A stretch of DNA of 8,612 bases, taken from an uncultured Microbacteriaceae bacterium. Lineage in GTDB: Bacteria; Actinomycetota; Actinomycetes; Actinomycetales; Microbacteriaceae. This document shows, piece after piece, positions 1-6,755 of this stretch; position 1 is the first letter of the stretch, and the number at the start of each line of letters is the position of its first letter. The stretch is taken from NCBI GenBank assembly GCA_934661165.1, contig CAKUJB010000061.1:1-8612 (forward strand), given 5' to 3'. Both the position numbers and the translations under genes were made by a program. The notes below the pieces were generated by a model. It saw nothing but the letters and a program-made list of their open reading frames with translations. It had not been told where the DNA came from and searched no databases.

Positions 1-1
1 C

Positions 2-1624
2 CGCTGGGCCGCGCTCACGCCCGCCGCGCGCGCGGGCGTCTTCGCCGCCGTCCACCGCGCGATCGGCGTGGCCGCGGCGGACTGGGCGACGACGGCCTGC
101 CGGGCGAAGGGCATCGACGCGCAGTCGGCCGCCGCGACCGAGGAGTGGATGAGCGGGCCCTTCGCCGTGCTCTACGCCGCGAACGCCTTCGCCGACTCGC
201 TGCGCCGCATCGCGCGCACCGGCTCGCCGCTGCGCGGCTCGCAGCTGAGGACGGCGACGGGCGGCCGCGTCGCCGTGCGGGTGCTGCCGACCTCGCTGCA
301 GCAGGCCGTCATGTTCCACGGCTTCCAGGCCGAGGTGTGGCTCACGCCCGGCATCGACGCCGCCGAGGCCCGCGCGACCGCAGGCCTCGCCGCCCGCAGC
401 CGCGTCCCCGGCGGCGTCGGCCTCGTGCTCGGCGCAGGGAACATCTCGGCGATCGGCCCGCTCGACGTCTTCACCGAGCTCGCCTCGGCCAACCGGGCCG
501 TGCTGCTCAAGCTCAACCCGACGTTCGACGCGCTGCTGCCCGTCTATGAGGCGGCGCTGCGGCCGCTCATCGACCTCGGCGCACTGCGGATCGTCACGGG
601 CGGCGGCGACGTCGGCGGCTACCTCGCCGAGCACCCCGGCATCGACCACATCCACATCACCGGCTCGGGCGCGACCCATGACGCCATCGTCTGGGGGACC
701 GGCGAGGAGGCCGCGCGGCGGCGCGCCACCGGCGAGCCGCGGCTGACGACCCCGATCACGAGCGAGCTCGGCGGTGTCTCACCCGTCATCGTCGTCCCGG
801 GCGACTGGTCCCGCGCCGACCTGCGCCACCAGGCCGAGCACGTCGCGACGATGCGGCTGCACAACACGGGGCACAACTGCATCGCCGCGCAGACCCTCGT
901 CCTCAGCGCCGACTGGGCGCTCAAGGACGCCTTCCTCGACGAGCTCCGGGCCGTCCTCCGCGAGCTGCCGCCGCGCGAGCCCTGGTATCCCGGCGCCGAG
1001 GCGCGGCTCGCGAGAGCCCGCGAGCGCCACCCCGAGGCCGAAGAGCTCGGCGGGCGCCTGCTCATCCGGTCGCCGCACGGCGACGAGTCGCTCGGGTTCG
1101 AGTACTTCGCCCCCGTGCTCGGGGTGACCGAGCTGCCGGGGCTCGGCGACGCATTCCTCCATGCCGCGGTCGACTTCGCGAACGACGAGCTCTTCGGCAC
1201 CCTCGGGGCGAACGTCCTCATCGACCCGCGCACGCGGCGCGCGCTCGGCGGCGGGTTCGACACCGAGCTCGAGCGGCTCCGGTACGGCACGATCGCGGTG
1301 AATGCGTGGACCTCCGTCGGATTCTCGTTCCCCGGGGCGACGTGGGGCGGCTATCCGGGGCACGACCTCGCCGACATCGGCAGCGGCATCGGGGTCGTGC
1401 ACAATGCATTCCTCCTCGACTCGCCAGAGCGCACCGTCGTGACCGGCCCGTTCCGGCCGTTCCCGCGGTCGATCGCCGGCGGCGAGTTCTCGCTCTTCCC
1501 GAAGCCGCCGTGGTTCCTCACGGCGCGGGGCGGTCTCGAGACGGCGCGGCGGCTCACCGCCTACGCGAGGCGCCCCGGCTGGGGCCGACTGCTCGCGACC
1601 CTCGTGGCGGCGTTCCGCGCGTGA
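2..1624 (+). CDS. Aldehyde dehydrogenase family protein (5'-truncated by window edge)
   Basis: NAD(P)-dependent oxidation of an aldehyde to the acid is the expected role; the substrate cannot be read from sequence. The frame is open from base 2, and the residues before the first in-window GTG (68) read as normal protein, so the true start lies upstream. 540 residues are visible. Numbered from base 2, the family landmarks are a cofactor-lysine region ending LLKLNP (K170), HITGSG (about 218-223), general-base Glu in SELGG (E255), nucleophile Cys in NTGHNC (C293) and the EYFAPVL motif (E367), equivalent to the classical E-x-F-G-P-V. The nucleophile context NTGHNC differs from the usual GQxC, which suggests a divergent subfamily. 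The tail after about residue 500 is basic and amphipathic (GLETARRLTAYARR and on), possibly membrane-associating. argA follows after 22 bp with its own promoter. Family assignment is secure; physiological role is not. Confidence 0.88.
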   Translation, partial: RWAALTPAARAGVFAAVHRAIGVAAADWATTACRAKGIDAQSAAATEEWMSGPFAVLYAANAFADSLRRIARTGSPLRGSQLRTATGGRVAVRVLPTSLQQAVMFHGFQAEVWLTPGIDAAEARATAGLAARSRVPGGVGLVLGAGNISAIGPLDVFTELASANRAVLLKLNPTFDALLPVYEAALRPLIDLGALRIVTGGGDVGGYLAEHPGIDHIHITGSGATHDAIVWGTGEEAARRRATGEPRLTTPITSELGGVSPVIVVPGDWSRADLRHQAEHVATMRLHNTGHNCIAAQTLVLSADWALKDAFLDELRAVLRELPPREPWYPGAEARLARARERHPEAEELGGRLLIRSPHGDESLGFEYFAPVLGVTELPGLGDAFLHAAVDFANDELFGTLGANVLIDPRTRRALGGGFDTELERLRYGTIAVNAWTSVGFSFPGATWGGYPGHDLADIGSGIGVVHNAFLLDSPERTVVTGPFRPFPRSIAGGEFSLFPKPPWFLTARGGLETARRLTAYARRPGWGRLLATLVAAFRA

Positions 1625-1634
1625 CGCACTTCAA

Positions 1635-1640
1635 TAGGCT
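1635..1640 (+). promoter_or_regulatory. -10 hexamer of leaderless argA promoter
   Basis: TAGGCT fits the actinobacterial TAnnnT -10 consensus and lies 6 nt before the GTG at 1647. A transcript starting about 7 nt downstream would begin at the start codon itself. No Shine-Dalgarno sequence is present, and no convincing -35 is visible. The -10 sits in the 22-bp gap after the aldehyde dehydrogenase stop. Confidence 0.6.
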
Positions 1641-1646
1641 TGCCGC

Positions 1647-2159
1647 GTGACCATCCGCATCCGCAGCGCCAGGACGAGCGACGTGCCGGCGATGCAGGCG
1701 CTCATGGAGCCGCTCGTCGAGCGCCGCATCCTGCTCGGCAAGGAGCTCGTCACGCTGTACGAGGCGATCCAGGAGTTCCAGGTCGCCGAGGACGAGTCGG
1801 GGGCGATCCTCGGCTTCGGCGCCCTCCACGTCTTCTGGGAGGACCTCGGCGAGGTGCGCACGCTCGCCGTCGCCGACGAGTGGCGACAGCGCGGCATCGG
1901 ACACCTGCTCCTCGAGGCGCTCGAGGACCGGGCCCGGGAGCTCGGCCTCAGCCGGCTGTTCTGCCTCACCTTCGAGGTCGAGTTCTTCGAGCGGCACGGG
2001 TTCCGGGTCATCGCCGACCCGGGGGAGCGGATCGTCGACGAGGAGACGTACATCGAGCTCGTGCGCTCGCCGGACGAGGGCGTCGCGGAGTTCCTCGATC
2101 TCGCGCGGGTCAAGCAGAACACGCTCGGCAACTCCCGACTGCTCAAGCACCTCGACTGA
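1647..2159 (+). CDS. argA: Amino-acid N-acetyltransferase (ArgA, GNAT family)
   Basis: Catalyses acetyl-CoA + L-glutamate to N-acetylglutamate, the first step of arginine biosynthesis, in the cytoplasm. At 170 residues it is a stand-alone GNAT domain, like the short Mycobacterium tuberculosis Rv2747 type and unlike the long E. coli ArgA with its kinase-like domain. Visible features are the N-terminal beta strand with IRSARTSDVPAM (5-16), the ELVTLYEAIQEF segment (33-44), the acetyl-CoA pyrophosphate loop RQRGIG (80-85) after the strand VRTLAVADEW, and FFERHGFR (113-120). The C-terminal VKQNTLGNSRLLKHL (155-169) is characteristic of this subfamily. The GTG start is chosen because a -10 hexamer sits 6 nt upstream, implying a leaderless mRNA. 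No other arginine gene is nearby. A related GNAT of other specificity cannot be fully excluded. Confidence 0.85.
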   Translation: MTIRIRSARTSDVPAMQALMEPLVERRILLGKELVTLYEAIQEFQVAEDESGAILGFGALHVFWEDLGEVRTLAVADEWRQRGIGHLLLEALEDRARELGLSRLFCLTFEVEFFERHGFRVIADPGERIVDEETYIELVRSPDEGVAEFLDLARVKQNTLGNSRLLKHLD

Positions 2160-2169
2160 ATCGGGGTGT

Positions 2170-2188
2170 CCCGCGGGCCCGCCGCGGG
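2170..2188 (+). terminator. GC-rich hairpin after argA (weak terminator candidate)
   Basis: CCCGCGG (2170-2176) pairs with CCGCGGG (2182-2188) around a 5-nt loop, starting 10 nt after the argA stop. No T-tract follows, so this is at best a non-canonical terminator. It also lies where the -35 region of the next gene would be. In DNA this G+C-rich, such short palindromes arise by chance. Confidence 0.3.
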
Positions 2189-2197
2189 CGCGAGCCG

Positions 2198-2203
2198 TAG
2201 CCT
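2198..2203 (+). promoter_or_regulatory. -10 hexamer of leaderless promoter for the membrane-anchored protein
   Basis: TAGCCT (TAnnnT) ends 6 nt before the ATG at 2210, the same spacing as at argA. No ribosome-binding site or clear -35 is seen. Confidence 0.55.
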
Positions 2204-2209
2204 GACGGC

Positions 2210-2890
2210 ATGACGCAGCCGTCCAGTCCCCGCGGACCCCTGCCGAAGCGCGTCTACGCACGGCGACGGGTCACCGTCCTCATCATCGCGCTCGCCCTCA
2301 TCGCGATCGTCGTCGCGATCGTGTGGCCGCGCGGCGGCGACGCCGACCCGTCGTCGACCCGCCCCGGCGGCGCGACGACGGGGGCGACCGGCCCCGTCAT
2401 CGGCGACGAGACGCCGGGCGCCTCGATCGGCGCGACGGGCGCGGCCGGGGCGCAGGACGGCGACCCGTGCCAGCCGGGCCGCGTCTCGATCACCGCGAAC
2501 ACCGACGCGGAGGAGTACGACTCGGGGCAGCCCGTGCAGATCTGGCTCACCCTGCAGAACAACTCCGCGAACGACTGCGTCATGGACGTGAGCCCGGAGG
2601 TGCAGTGGTTCCAGATCTCGAGCCCGTCCGGCGACGGCTCGGAGGTGTACTGGACGTCGACCGACTGCCAGGTCGCGTCCGAGACGCCGAGCCCGCCCGT
2701 GCTCCTCAAGGCCGGGGTCCCCGTGCCGACCCCCGCGATCACGTGGGACCGCAAGCGCTCGGTCGCGGGCGACTGCAGCGAGGAGTCGATCGCGGCGCGC
2801 GAGACCGTCGGCGGCGGCGGGGCGAGCTTCGACCTCGTCGTGCGGGTCGGCTCGCTCGAGAGCGACACGCGTCGCATCTACCTGTACTGA
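2210..2890 (+). CDS. Membrane-anchored extracytoplasmic protein, unknown function
   Basis: I do not recognise the family. The 226 residues read as a short basic cytoplasmic N-terminus (RRR at 18-20), one hydrophobic helix (about 21-39), a Gly/Ala/Thr/Pro-rich low-complexity linker (about 42-85) and a roughly 140-residue beta-rich domain (about 86-226) that should lie outside the membrane. The basic residues before the helix predict N-in topology. There is no lipobox, and no clear signal-peptidase site follows the helix, so a retained anchor is more likely than secretion. The exported domain has four cysteines (C87, C123, C153, C189), enough for two disulphides. Segments such as QPVQIWLTLQNNS resemble the Ig-like beta-sandwich domains of many actinobacterial exported proteins. 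It lies between argA and the pabC-like gene with its own leaderless promoter, so context gives no function. Confidence 0.8.
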   Translation: MTQPSSPRGPLPKRVYARRRVTVLIIALALIAIVVAIVWPRGGDADPSSTRPGGATTGATGPVIGDETPGASIGATGAAGAQDGDPCQPGRVSITANTDAEEYDSGQPVQIWLTLQNNSANDCVMDVSPEVQWFQISSPSGDGSEVYWTSTDCQVASETPSPPVLLKAGVPVPTPAITWDRKRSVAGDCSEESIAARETVGGGGASFDLVVRVGSLESDTRRIYLY

Positions 2891-2920
2891 GTCGGTGCCC
2901 GGCCGCCCTGCGCGGTGCTG

Positions 2921-2926
2921 AATACT
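2921..2926 (+). promoter_or_regulatory. -10-like hexamer of leaderless promoter for pabC-like gene
   Basis: AATACT lies 7 nt before the ATG at 2934. It departs from TAnnnT only at the first base and is preceded by TG. This placement favours ATG 2934 over the in-frame GTG at 2928, which would fall upstream of the predicted transcription start. Confidence 0.45.
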
Positions 2927-2933
2927 GGTGACC

Positions 2934-3833
2934 ATGGCCGACCACCATCCCGAGTCGCTCGTCATCCTCAACCGTCCCTCCGCGCAGGCGCTGCCCCATG
3001 AGCCGAACGCCCCCGCGTTCCGTCACGTCGACCCGCGCGCCGCCGTGCTCAGCGCCCTCGACCAGGGCGCGACCCGCGGCGACGGCGTCTTCGAGACGAT
3101 CAGCGTCGGGCACGGCAACCCGCAGGCGCTCGAGCACCACCTCGCCCGCTTCGAGCGCTCCGCCGCCGCCCTCGACCTGCCGGTGCCAGATCTCGATGCC
3201 TACCGGGCGGCGATCGCCTCGGCGATCGCGGAGCTGCCGCCGGCGGCGGAGGCCTGGGCGAAGGCGGTCCTCACCCGCGGGGTCGAGGACGACGACCGGC
3301 CGACCGGCTGGGTGTACGCGACGCACTCGGGCGACCACACGGAGGCCCGCACCCAAGGCGTCCGCGTCGTCCTGCTCGACCGCGGCTGGCGGCACGACGT
3401 CGAGCGCACCTCGCCGTGGCTGCTCGCGGGGGCGAAGACGCTGAGCTATGCCGTGAACCGGGCGGTGCAGCGCGAGGCACTGCGGCGCGGCGCCGACGAC
3501 GCGATCTTCGTCTCAAGTGACGGCTTCCTCCTCGAGGGCCCCACCTCCTCGGTCGTGTACCGCGTCGACGGCGTGCTCGTCACCCCCGGCACGGGGCTCG
3601 GCATCCTCGACGGCACGACGCAGTCGAGCCTCTTCCGCTTCGCCGAGGCGCGCGGGATGCCGACCGAGTTCCGGCTCGCGACGCCCGACGAGCTCGAACG
3701 GGCCGACGGCATCTGGCTCGTGTCGAGCGTCCGGCATGCGGCCCCCGTCCGCGAGCTCGACGGCCGCCCCGTGCCCGTCGACCGCGCATTCACCGACGCG
3801 ATGAATGCGCATCTCGCGACGCTCGAGTCCTGA
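2934..3833 (+). CDS. pabC: Class IV PLP enzyme, probable 4-amino-4-deoxychorismate lyase
   Basis: Likely converts 4-amino-4-deoxychorismate to p-aminobenzoate and pyruvate for folate synthesis. The 299-residue length suits fold-type IV PLP enzymes. Visible landmarks are TRGDGVFET (47-55), the Schiff-base lysine K168 in AGAKTLSYAVNR, the PLP-contacting Glu E201 in LLEGPTSSVV, the phosphate-binding stretch TPGTGLGILDGTTQ (217-230) and the C-terminal LVSSVRHAAPV (262-272). Branched-chain and D-amino-acid aminotransferases share this fold and motifs, so the fold is certain and the exact reaction is not. Actinobacterial proteins of this kind are usually annotated as aminodeoxychorismate lyase. No pabA or pabB is in the window to confirm it. 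The ATG is preferred over the GTG two codons upstream because of the leaderless promoter geometry. Confidence 0.82.
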   Translation: MADHHPESLVILNRPSAQALPHEPNAPAFRHVDPRAAVLSALDQGATRGDGVFETISVGHGNPQALEHHLARFERSAAALDLPVPDLDAYRAAIASAIAELPPAAEAWAKAVLTRGVEDDDRPTGWVYATHSGDHTEARTQGVRVVLLDRGWRHDVERTSPWLLAGAKTLSYAVNRAVQREALRRGADDAIFVSSDGFLLEGPTSSVVYRVDGVLVTPGTGLGILDGTTQSSLFRFAEARGMPTEFRLATPDELERADGIWLVSSVRHAAPVRELDGRPVPVDRAFTDAMNAHLATLES

Positions 3834-3863
3834 CCGGCCCGCCAGCGGGTGACGCCGAGCCGG

Positions 3864-3869
3864 TAGAGT
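3864..3869 (+). promoter_or_regulatory. -10 hexamer of leaderless promoter for DUF2510 gene
   Basis: TAGAGT (TAnnnT) ends 7 nt before the tandem GTG GTG at 3877. No Shine-Dalgarno sequence is present. The spacing supports the first GTG as start. Confidence 0.55.
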
Positions 3870-3876
3870 CGCACTC

Positions 3877-5097
3877 GTGGTGGCAGAGGGCAGCGGCGTC
3901 CCCGCGGGGTGGTACCCCGATCCGCTCGGACTCCCGCAGCTGCGGTGGTGGGACGGCGGCGCCTGGACGGAGTTCACGTCGGCGGTCGTCGGGCCAGGGG
4001 GTGATGACGAGTCGGAGGACGAGGCGTCATCGCCCGTGATCGATCTCGACGCGGACGACGATCTCGAGGCGACCGTCGCAGCGGATGTCGAGGCGCCCGA
4101 GCTGACCAAGGCCACTGCGCCTGACCGCGCCGAACCCGCCGAGCCTGAGCCCGCCGAGCCCACTGACCCGGAGCCCGTCGTCGTGCCCGAGCCGTTCGAT
4201 CCGTCGCGGGCCGACCCCTTCGCGGCGGCACAGGCGACCGCGCTCGAGTTCACGTCCCGGCGCGCGCGTCGCGCCTATGAGCGCAAGCTCGCGCTCGAGT
4301 CGGGGCTCGCCGAGCCCGTCGAGCCGTCGTACGCCCGGCTCGACACGAACCCCGTCGACATCCAACTCGCGGGCCCCGGCATCGCGACCGCCGCCGCGGC
4401 CTCGGGCGCCGGCGTCACCGCCGTCGGCGCGGCCGACCCGGTGCCGCTGCCGACGGGTCCGGTGCCGGTCGTCGAGGCTCCGGGAGCCCCGGAGCCCGCC
4501 GCACCCCAGGCGCCCCCCCCGGACGCCCCCGCCGCGGGGACGCCCGTCGACGGCCGCGAGGACATCCTCGCCCAGTCGACGCTCGCCCCCAGGCAGCAAG
4601 ACGCCGCCGGCAGCGAGCCGCGGTTCTCGCTCGACACGACCGGTGTGCCAGAGGAGTTCCCGCCCGCGCGCACCCTCATCCCGAAACGCACGTACGGTGC
4701 CGCCGCCTACGTGCTCGCGATGCTCCCGCCGCTCGCCCTACTCGCGGTCGTCGCGCTTGAGTACGTGCCCGGGCTGGTCGTCACCTCGATGCTCGCGTGG
4801 GGCATCGGCGCGGCCGCGCTCGTGATCGGCGTGCTCATCGCATTTCTCGATGCGGGGGCCCTGCGCCGCTTGGGCCACGAGCGCACGGCGAGCCCGCTCT
4901 GGGCGCTGCTCACCCCGATCGTCTACCTGTCGGTCCGCGCGGTCGCGACTCGGCGTGAGACCGGACACGGTCGTGCCGTCATCCTCGCGTGGGTCCTCGG
5001 GCTCCTGCTCGCGGGACTGCTCGTCTACCTCATCCCGGACCTCCTCCCGCTCCTCGCGCCCGGCGTCACCGCGCCGTGGACGTCGCCCCTCGGCTGA
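3877..5097 (+). CDS. DUF2510 protein with disordered linker and four C-terminal TM helices
   Basis: Function unknown. The 406 residues begin with a clear DUF2510 motif: PAGWYPDPLG (9-18), then LRWWDGGAWTEFT (22-34). This short tryptophan-rich module is found at the N-terminus of many actinobacterial membrane proteins. Residues about 40-110 are acidic and Pro-rich, including an EPAEPEPAEP repeat. A basic patch SRRARRAYERK lies at 127-137, and about 165-265 is Ala/Pro low complexity. Hydrophobic helices fall near 273-295, 300-325, 338-355 and 367-392, so DUF2510 and the linker are probably cytoplasmic. The long linker contains a run of eight C bases (4513-4520), a possible slippage or sequencing-error site; the frame stays open and protein-like across it. 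The 3' end overlaps the convergent radA by 32 bp. Confidence 0.82.
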   Translation: MVAEGSGVPAGWYPDPLGLPQLRWWDGGAWTEFTSAVVGPGGDDESEDEASSPVIDLDADDDLEATVAADVEAPELTKATAPDRAEPAEPEPAEPTDPEPVVVPEPFDPSRADPFAAAQATALEFTSRRARRAYERKLALESGLAEPVEPSYARLDTNPVDIQLAGPGIATAAAASGAGVTAVGAADPVPLPTGPVPVVEAPGAPEPAAPQAPPPDAPAAGTPVDGREDILAQSTLAPRQQDAAGSEPRFSLDTTGVPEEFPPARTLIPKRTYGAAAYVLAMLPPLALLAVVALEYVPGLVVTSMLAWGIGAAALVIGVLIAFLDAGALRRLGHERTASPLWALLTPIVYLSVRAVATRRETGHGRAVILAWVLGLLLAGLLVYLIPDLLPLLAPGVTAPWTSPLG

Positions 5098-6406
5098 GCG
5101 ACTCGCGCAGCGCCGCGCCGATCGTCTCGAGCCCGTCGTCGAGCACGGTGGTGAAGCCGAGGCGCGCCGCCTCCTGCGCCCGCCGCCGGCCCTGGCTCGC
5201 GGGCCGGATCTCGCCGGCGAGGCTGATCTCGCCGACCGCCGCGAGGTCGGCCGGGAGTGCGACGTCGCGCGCCGCGGACGCGATGGCGAGCGCGATCGCG
5301 AGGTCGGCACCGGGCTCGGTGACGCGGATGCCGCCGACGGTCGAGACGTAGACGTCGCTCGCGCCGACGGCGACGCGGCCGCGCTTCTCGAGCACCGCGA
5401 GGAGCATCGCGACCCGGCCGCTGTCGACGCCGTTGACGACGCGGCGGGGATTCGGCGCCTGGCTCGGCACGATGAGCGCCTGCACCTCGACGGGGATGAC
5501 GCGCCGGCCCTCGATCGTCACGGCGATGCAGGTCCCCGAGATGGGGCTGCGGGTGCGCGACATGAACAGGCCGCTCGGGTCGGCGACCTCCGCGATCCCG
5601 TCGCCGGTCATCTCGAAGCAGCCGACCTCGTCGACCGGGCCGAAGCGGTTCTTCTGCGCCCGCACGAAGCGCAGCGCCGTCTGGCGATCGCCCTCGAACT
5701 GCAGCACGACGTCGACGAGGTGCTCGAGCAGCCGGGGTCCCGCGATCTGGCCGTCCTTCGTCACATGCCCGACGAGCAGGACGGGCACGTCGCGCTCCTT
5801 CGCGACCCGGGTGATCGTCGCGGCGACCTCGCGGACCTGGCTCGGTCCGCCCGCCAGCCCGTCGATGAGCGACGAGGACACCGTCTGCACGGAGTCGAGG
5901 ATGACGAGGTCGGGGCGCACCTCGTCGAGGTGACCGAGGATGACGGCGAGGTCGGTCTCGGCCGCGAGGTGGAGCTCGTCGTGGAGCGCGCCGGTGCGCT
6001 CGGCGCGGAGCCGCACCTGGCCTGCGGACTCCTCCGCGGAGACGTAGAGGACTCGCCGACCCCCGGCGGCCGCGCGCGACGCGACCTCGAGCAGCAGCGT
6101 CGACTTGCCGACCCCGGGCTCGCCCGAGAGGAGGATCGCCGCGCCAGGCACGATGCCGCCGCCGAGCACCCGATCGAACTCGCCGATGCCGCTCGCCCAG
6201 TGCTCGACCGGTGCCGTGTCGATCGCCGTGATGGGTCGTGCCGCGCGTGACGCGGTGGGCCGCACGGCGGCGGGACCCCGGCTGCCGGCCGGCGCCGCCG
6301 CGACCTCGACCGTGTTCCAGCTCTGGCACTCGCCGCAGCGGCCGACCCACTTCGCCGAGGTCCAGCCGCACTCGGTGCAGCGGTATGCGGTCGTGGGCTT
6401 CGCCAT
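5066..6406 (-). CDS. radA: DNA repair protein RadA (Sms)
   Basis: RadA is a cytoplasmic RecA-like ATPase that drives branch migration and processes recombination intermediates. All 446 residues are present, close to the usual length. In order: an N-terminal C4 zinc finger CTEC...CGEC (C10, C13, C24, C27), Walker A GEPGVGKST (95-103), the segment YVSAEESAGQVRLRAER (121-137), Walker B LVILDSV (167-173), the RadA-specific KNRFG motif (252-256) and a Lon-protease-like C-terminal domain with SDVYVSTVGGIRV (350-362) and LAAVGEISLAGEIRP (388-402). The ATG at 6406 is chosen over a GTG at 6415 because that GTG overlaps the -10 hexamer, which puts the ATG at the predicted transcription start. The frame stays open far upstream, but only as shadow coding. 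The last 32 bp overlap the convergent DUF2510 gene. Confidence 0.97.
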   Translation of the reverse strand: MAKPTTAYRCTECGWTSAKWVGRCGECQSWNTVEVAAAPAGSRGPAAVRPTASRAARPITAIDTAPVEHWASGIGEFDRVLGGGIVPGAAILLSGEPGVGKSTLLLEVASRAAAGGRRVLYVSAEESAGQVRLRAERTGALHDELHLAAETDLAVILGHLDEVRPDLVILDSVQTVSSSLIDGLAGGPSQVREVAATITRVAKERDVPVLLVGHVTKDGQIAGPRLLEHLVDVVLQFEGDRQTALRFVRAQKNRFGPVDEVGCFEMTGDGIAEVADPSGLFMSRTRSPISGTCIAVTIEGRRVIPVEVQALIVPSQAPNPRRVVNGVDSGRVAMLLAVLEKRGRVAVGASDVYVSTVGGIRVTEPGADLAIALAIASAARDVALPADLAAVGEISLAGEIRPASQGRRRAQEAARLGFTTVLDDGLETIGAALRESLSRGATSTAR

Positions 6407-6413
6407 GCCGTTC

Positions 6414-6419
6414 ACCCTA
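6414..6419 (-). promoter_or_regulatory. -10 hexamer of leaderless radA promoter
   Basis: On the minus strand TAGGGT (TAnnnT) is followed by 7 nt and then the radA ATG. It matches the geometry of the plus-strand leaderless genes in this window. No -35 is apparent. Confidence 0.55.
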
Positions 6420-6467
6420 GGCGCCGCCTCCGACACGGCGCGCACGGCCTCCCCAGGGGCAGACGAC

Positions 6468-6755
6468 TCACCCGAGGAGCGTGCGCAGCGCCCGCTTATA
6501 GGCGCGGAATGCGTGGCGCCCCTCGTCAGTGAGTCGCACGTACGTCGCGGGCGTGCGCCCTTCGATCGTCTTGCGGCTCTCGATGTAGCCGGCCTCCTCG
6601 AGTCGGCGCAGGTGCGTCGCGAGGTTGCCGGACGTCGCGTCGAGAAGCTCCTGGAGCCGGGGGAAGGCGATCGAGTCGCCCGTCCCGAGCGCGTCGAGCA
6701 CCGAGACGATCCGGAGGCGCGCCTGGACGTGGATGACGGGGTCGAGCTCATCCAT
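6468..6755 (-). CDS. Small winged-helix transcriptional regulator
   Basis: A 95-residue DNA-binding protein of the stand-alone winged-helix kind (HTH_34/MarR/ArsR-like), expected to bind DNA as a dimer. The N-terminal helix has VIHVQARLRIVSVLDAL (7-23). FPRLQELLDATSGNLATHLRRLEEAGYI (31-58) is the helix-turn-helix with recognition helix, and SRKTIEGRTPATYVRLTDEGR (60-80) is the beta wing. There is no separate ligand domain and no metal-binding cysteine pair, so the inducer is unknown. The start codon overlaps the stop of the upstream membrane-protein gene by 8 bp (ATGGATGA), and no good Shine-Dalgarno is close by, so translational coupling is likely. The inverted repeat in the operon promoter (7450-7470) is a candidate operator, which would make the operon autoregulated; this is inference from layout. 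Confidence 0.88.
   Translation of the reverse strand: MDELDPVIHVQARLRIVSVLDALGTGDSIAFPRLQELLDATSGNLATHLRRLEEAGYIESRKTIEGRTPATYVRLTDEGRHAFRAYKRALRTLLG

Noticed and set aside
1631..2971. Minus-strand open frame (446 codons) antisense to argA and the anchored protein
   Set aside because: Arg-rich nonsense composition without motifs; argA on the other strand has a clear family signature.
3838..3849. CCCGC/GCGGG palindrome after the pabC-like gene as a terminator
   Set aside because: The loop is only 2 nt, the stem 5 bp, and no T-tract follows.
4850..6250. Long plus-strand open frame (466 codons) across the DUF2510 end and radA
   Set aside because: Its product is Arg/Asp/Ala-rich without domains and lies antisense to the unmistakable radA; a G+C-driven shadow frame.
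5025..6371. Second minus-strand open frame (448 codons) within radA
   Set aside because: Frame-shifted shadow of radA with Arg/Gly/Ala repeats and no conserved motif.
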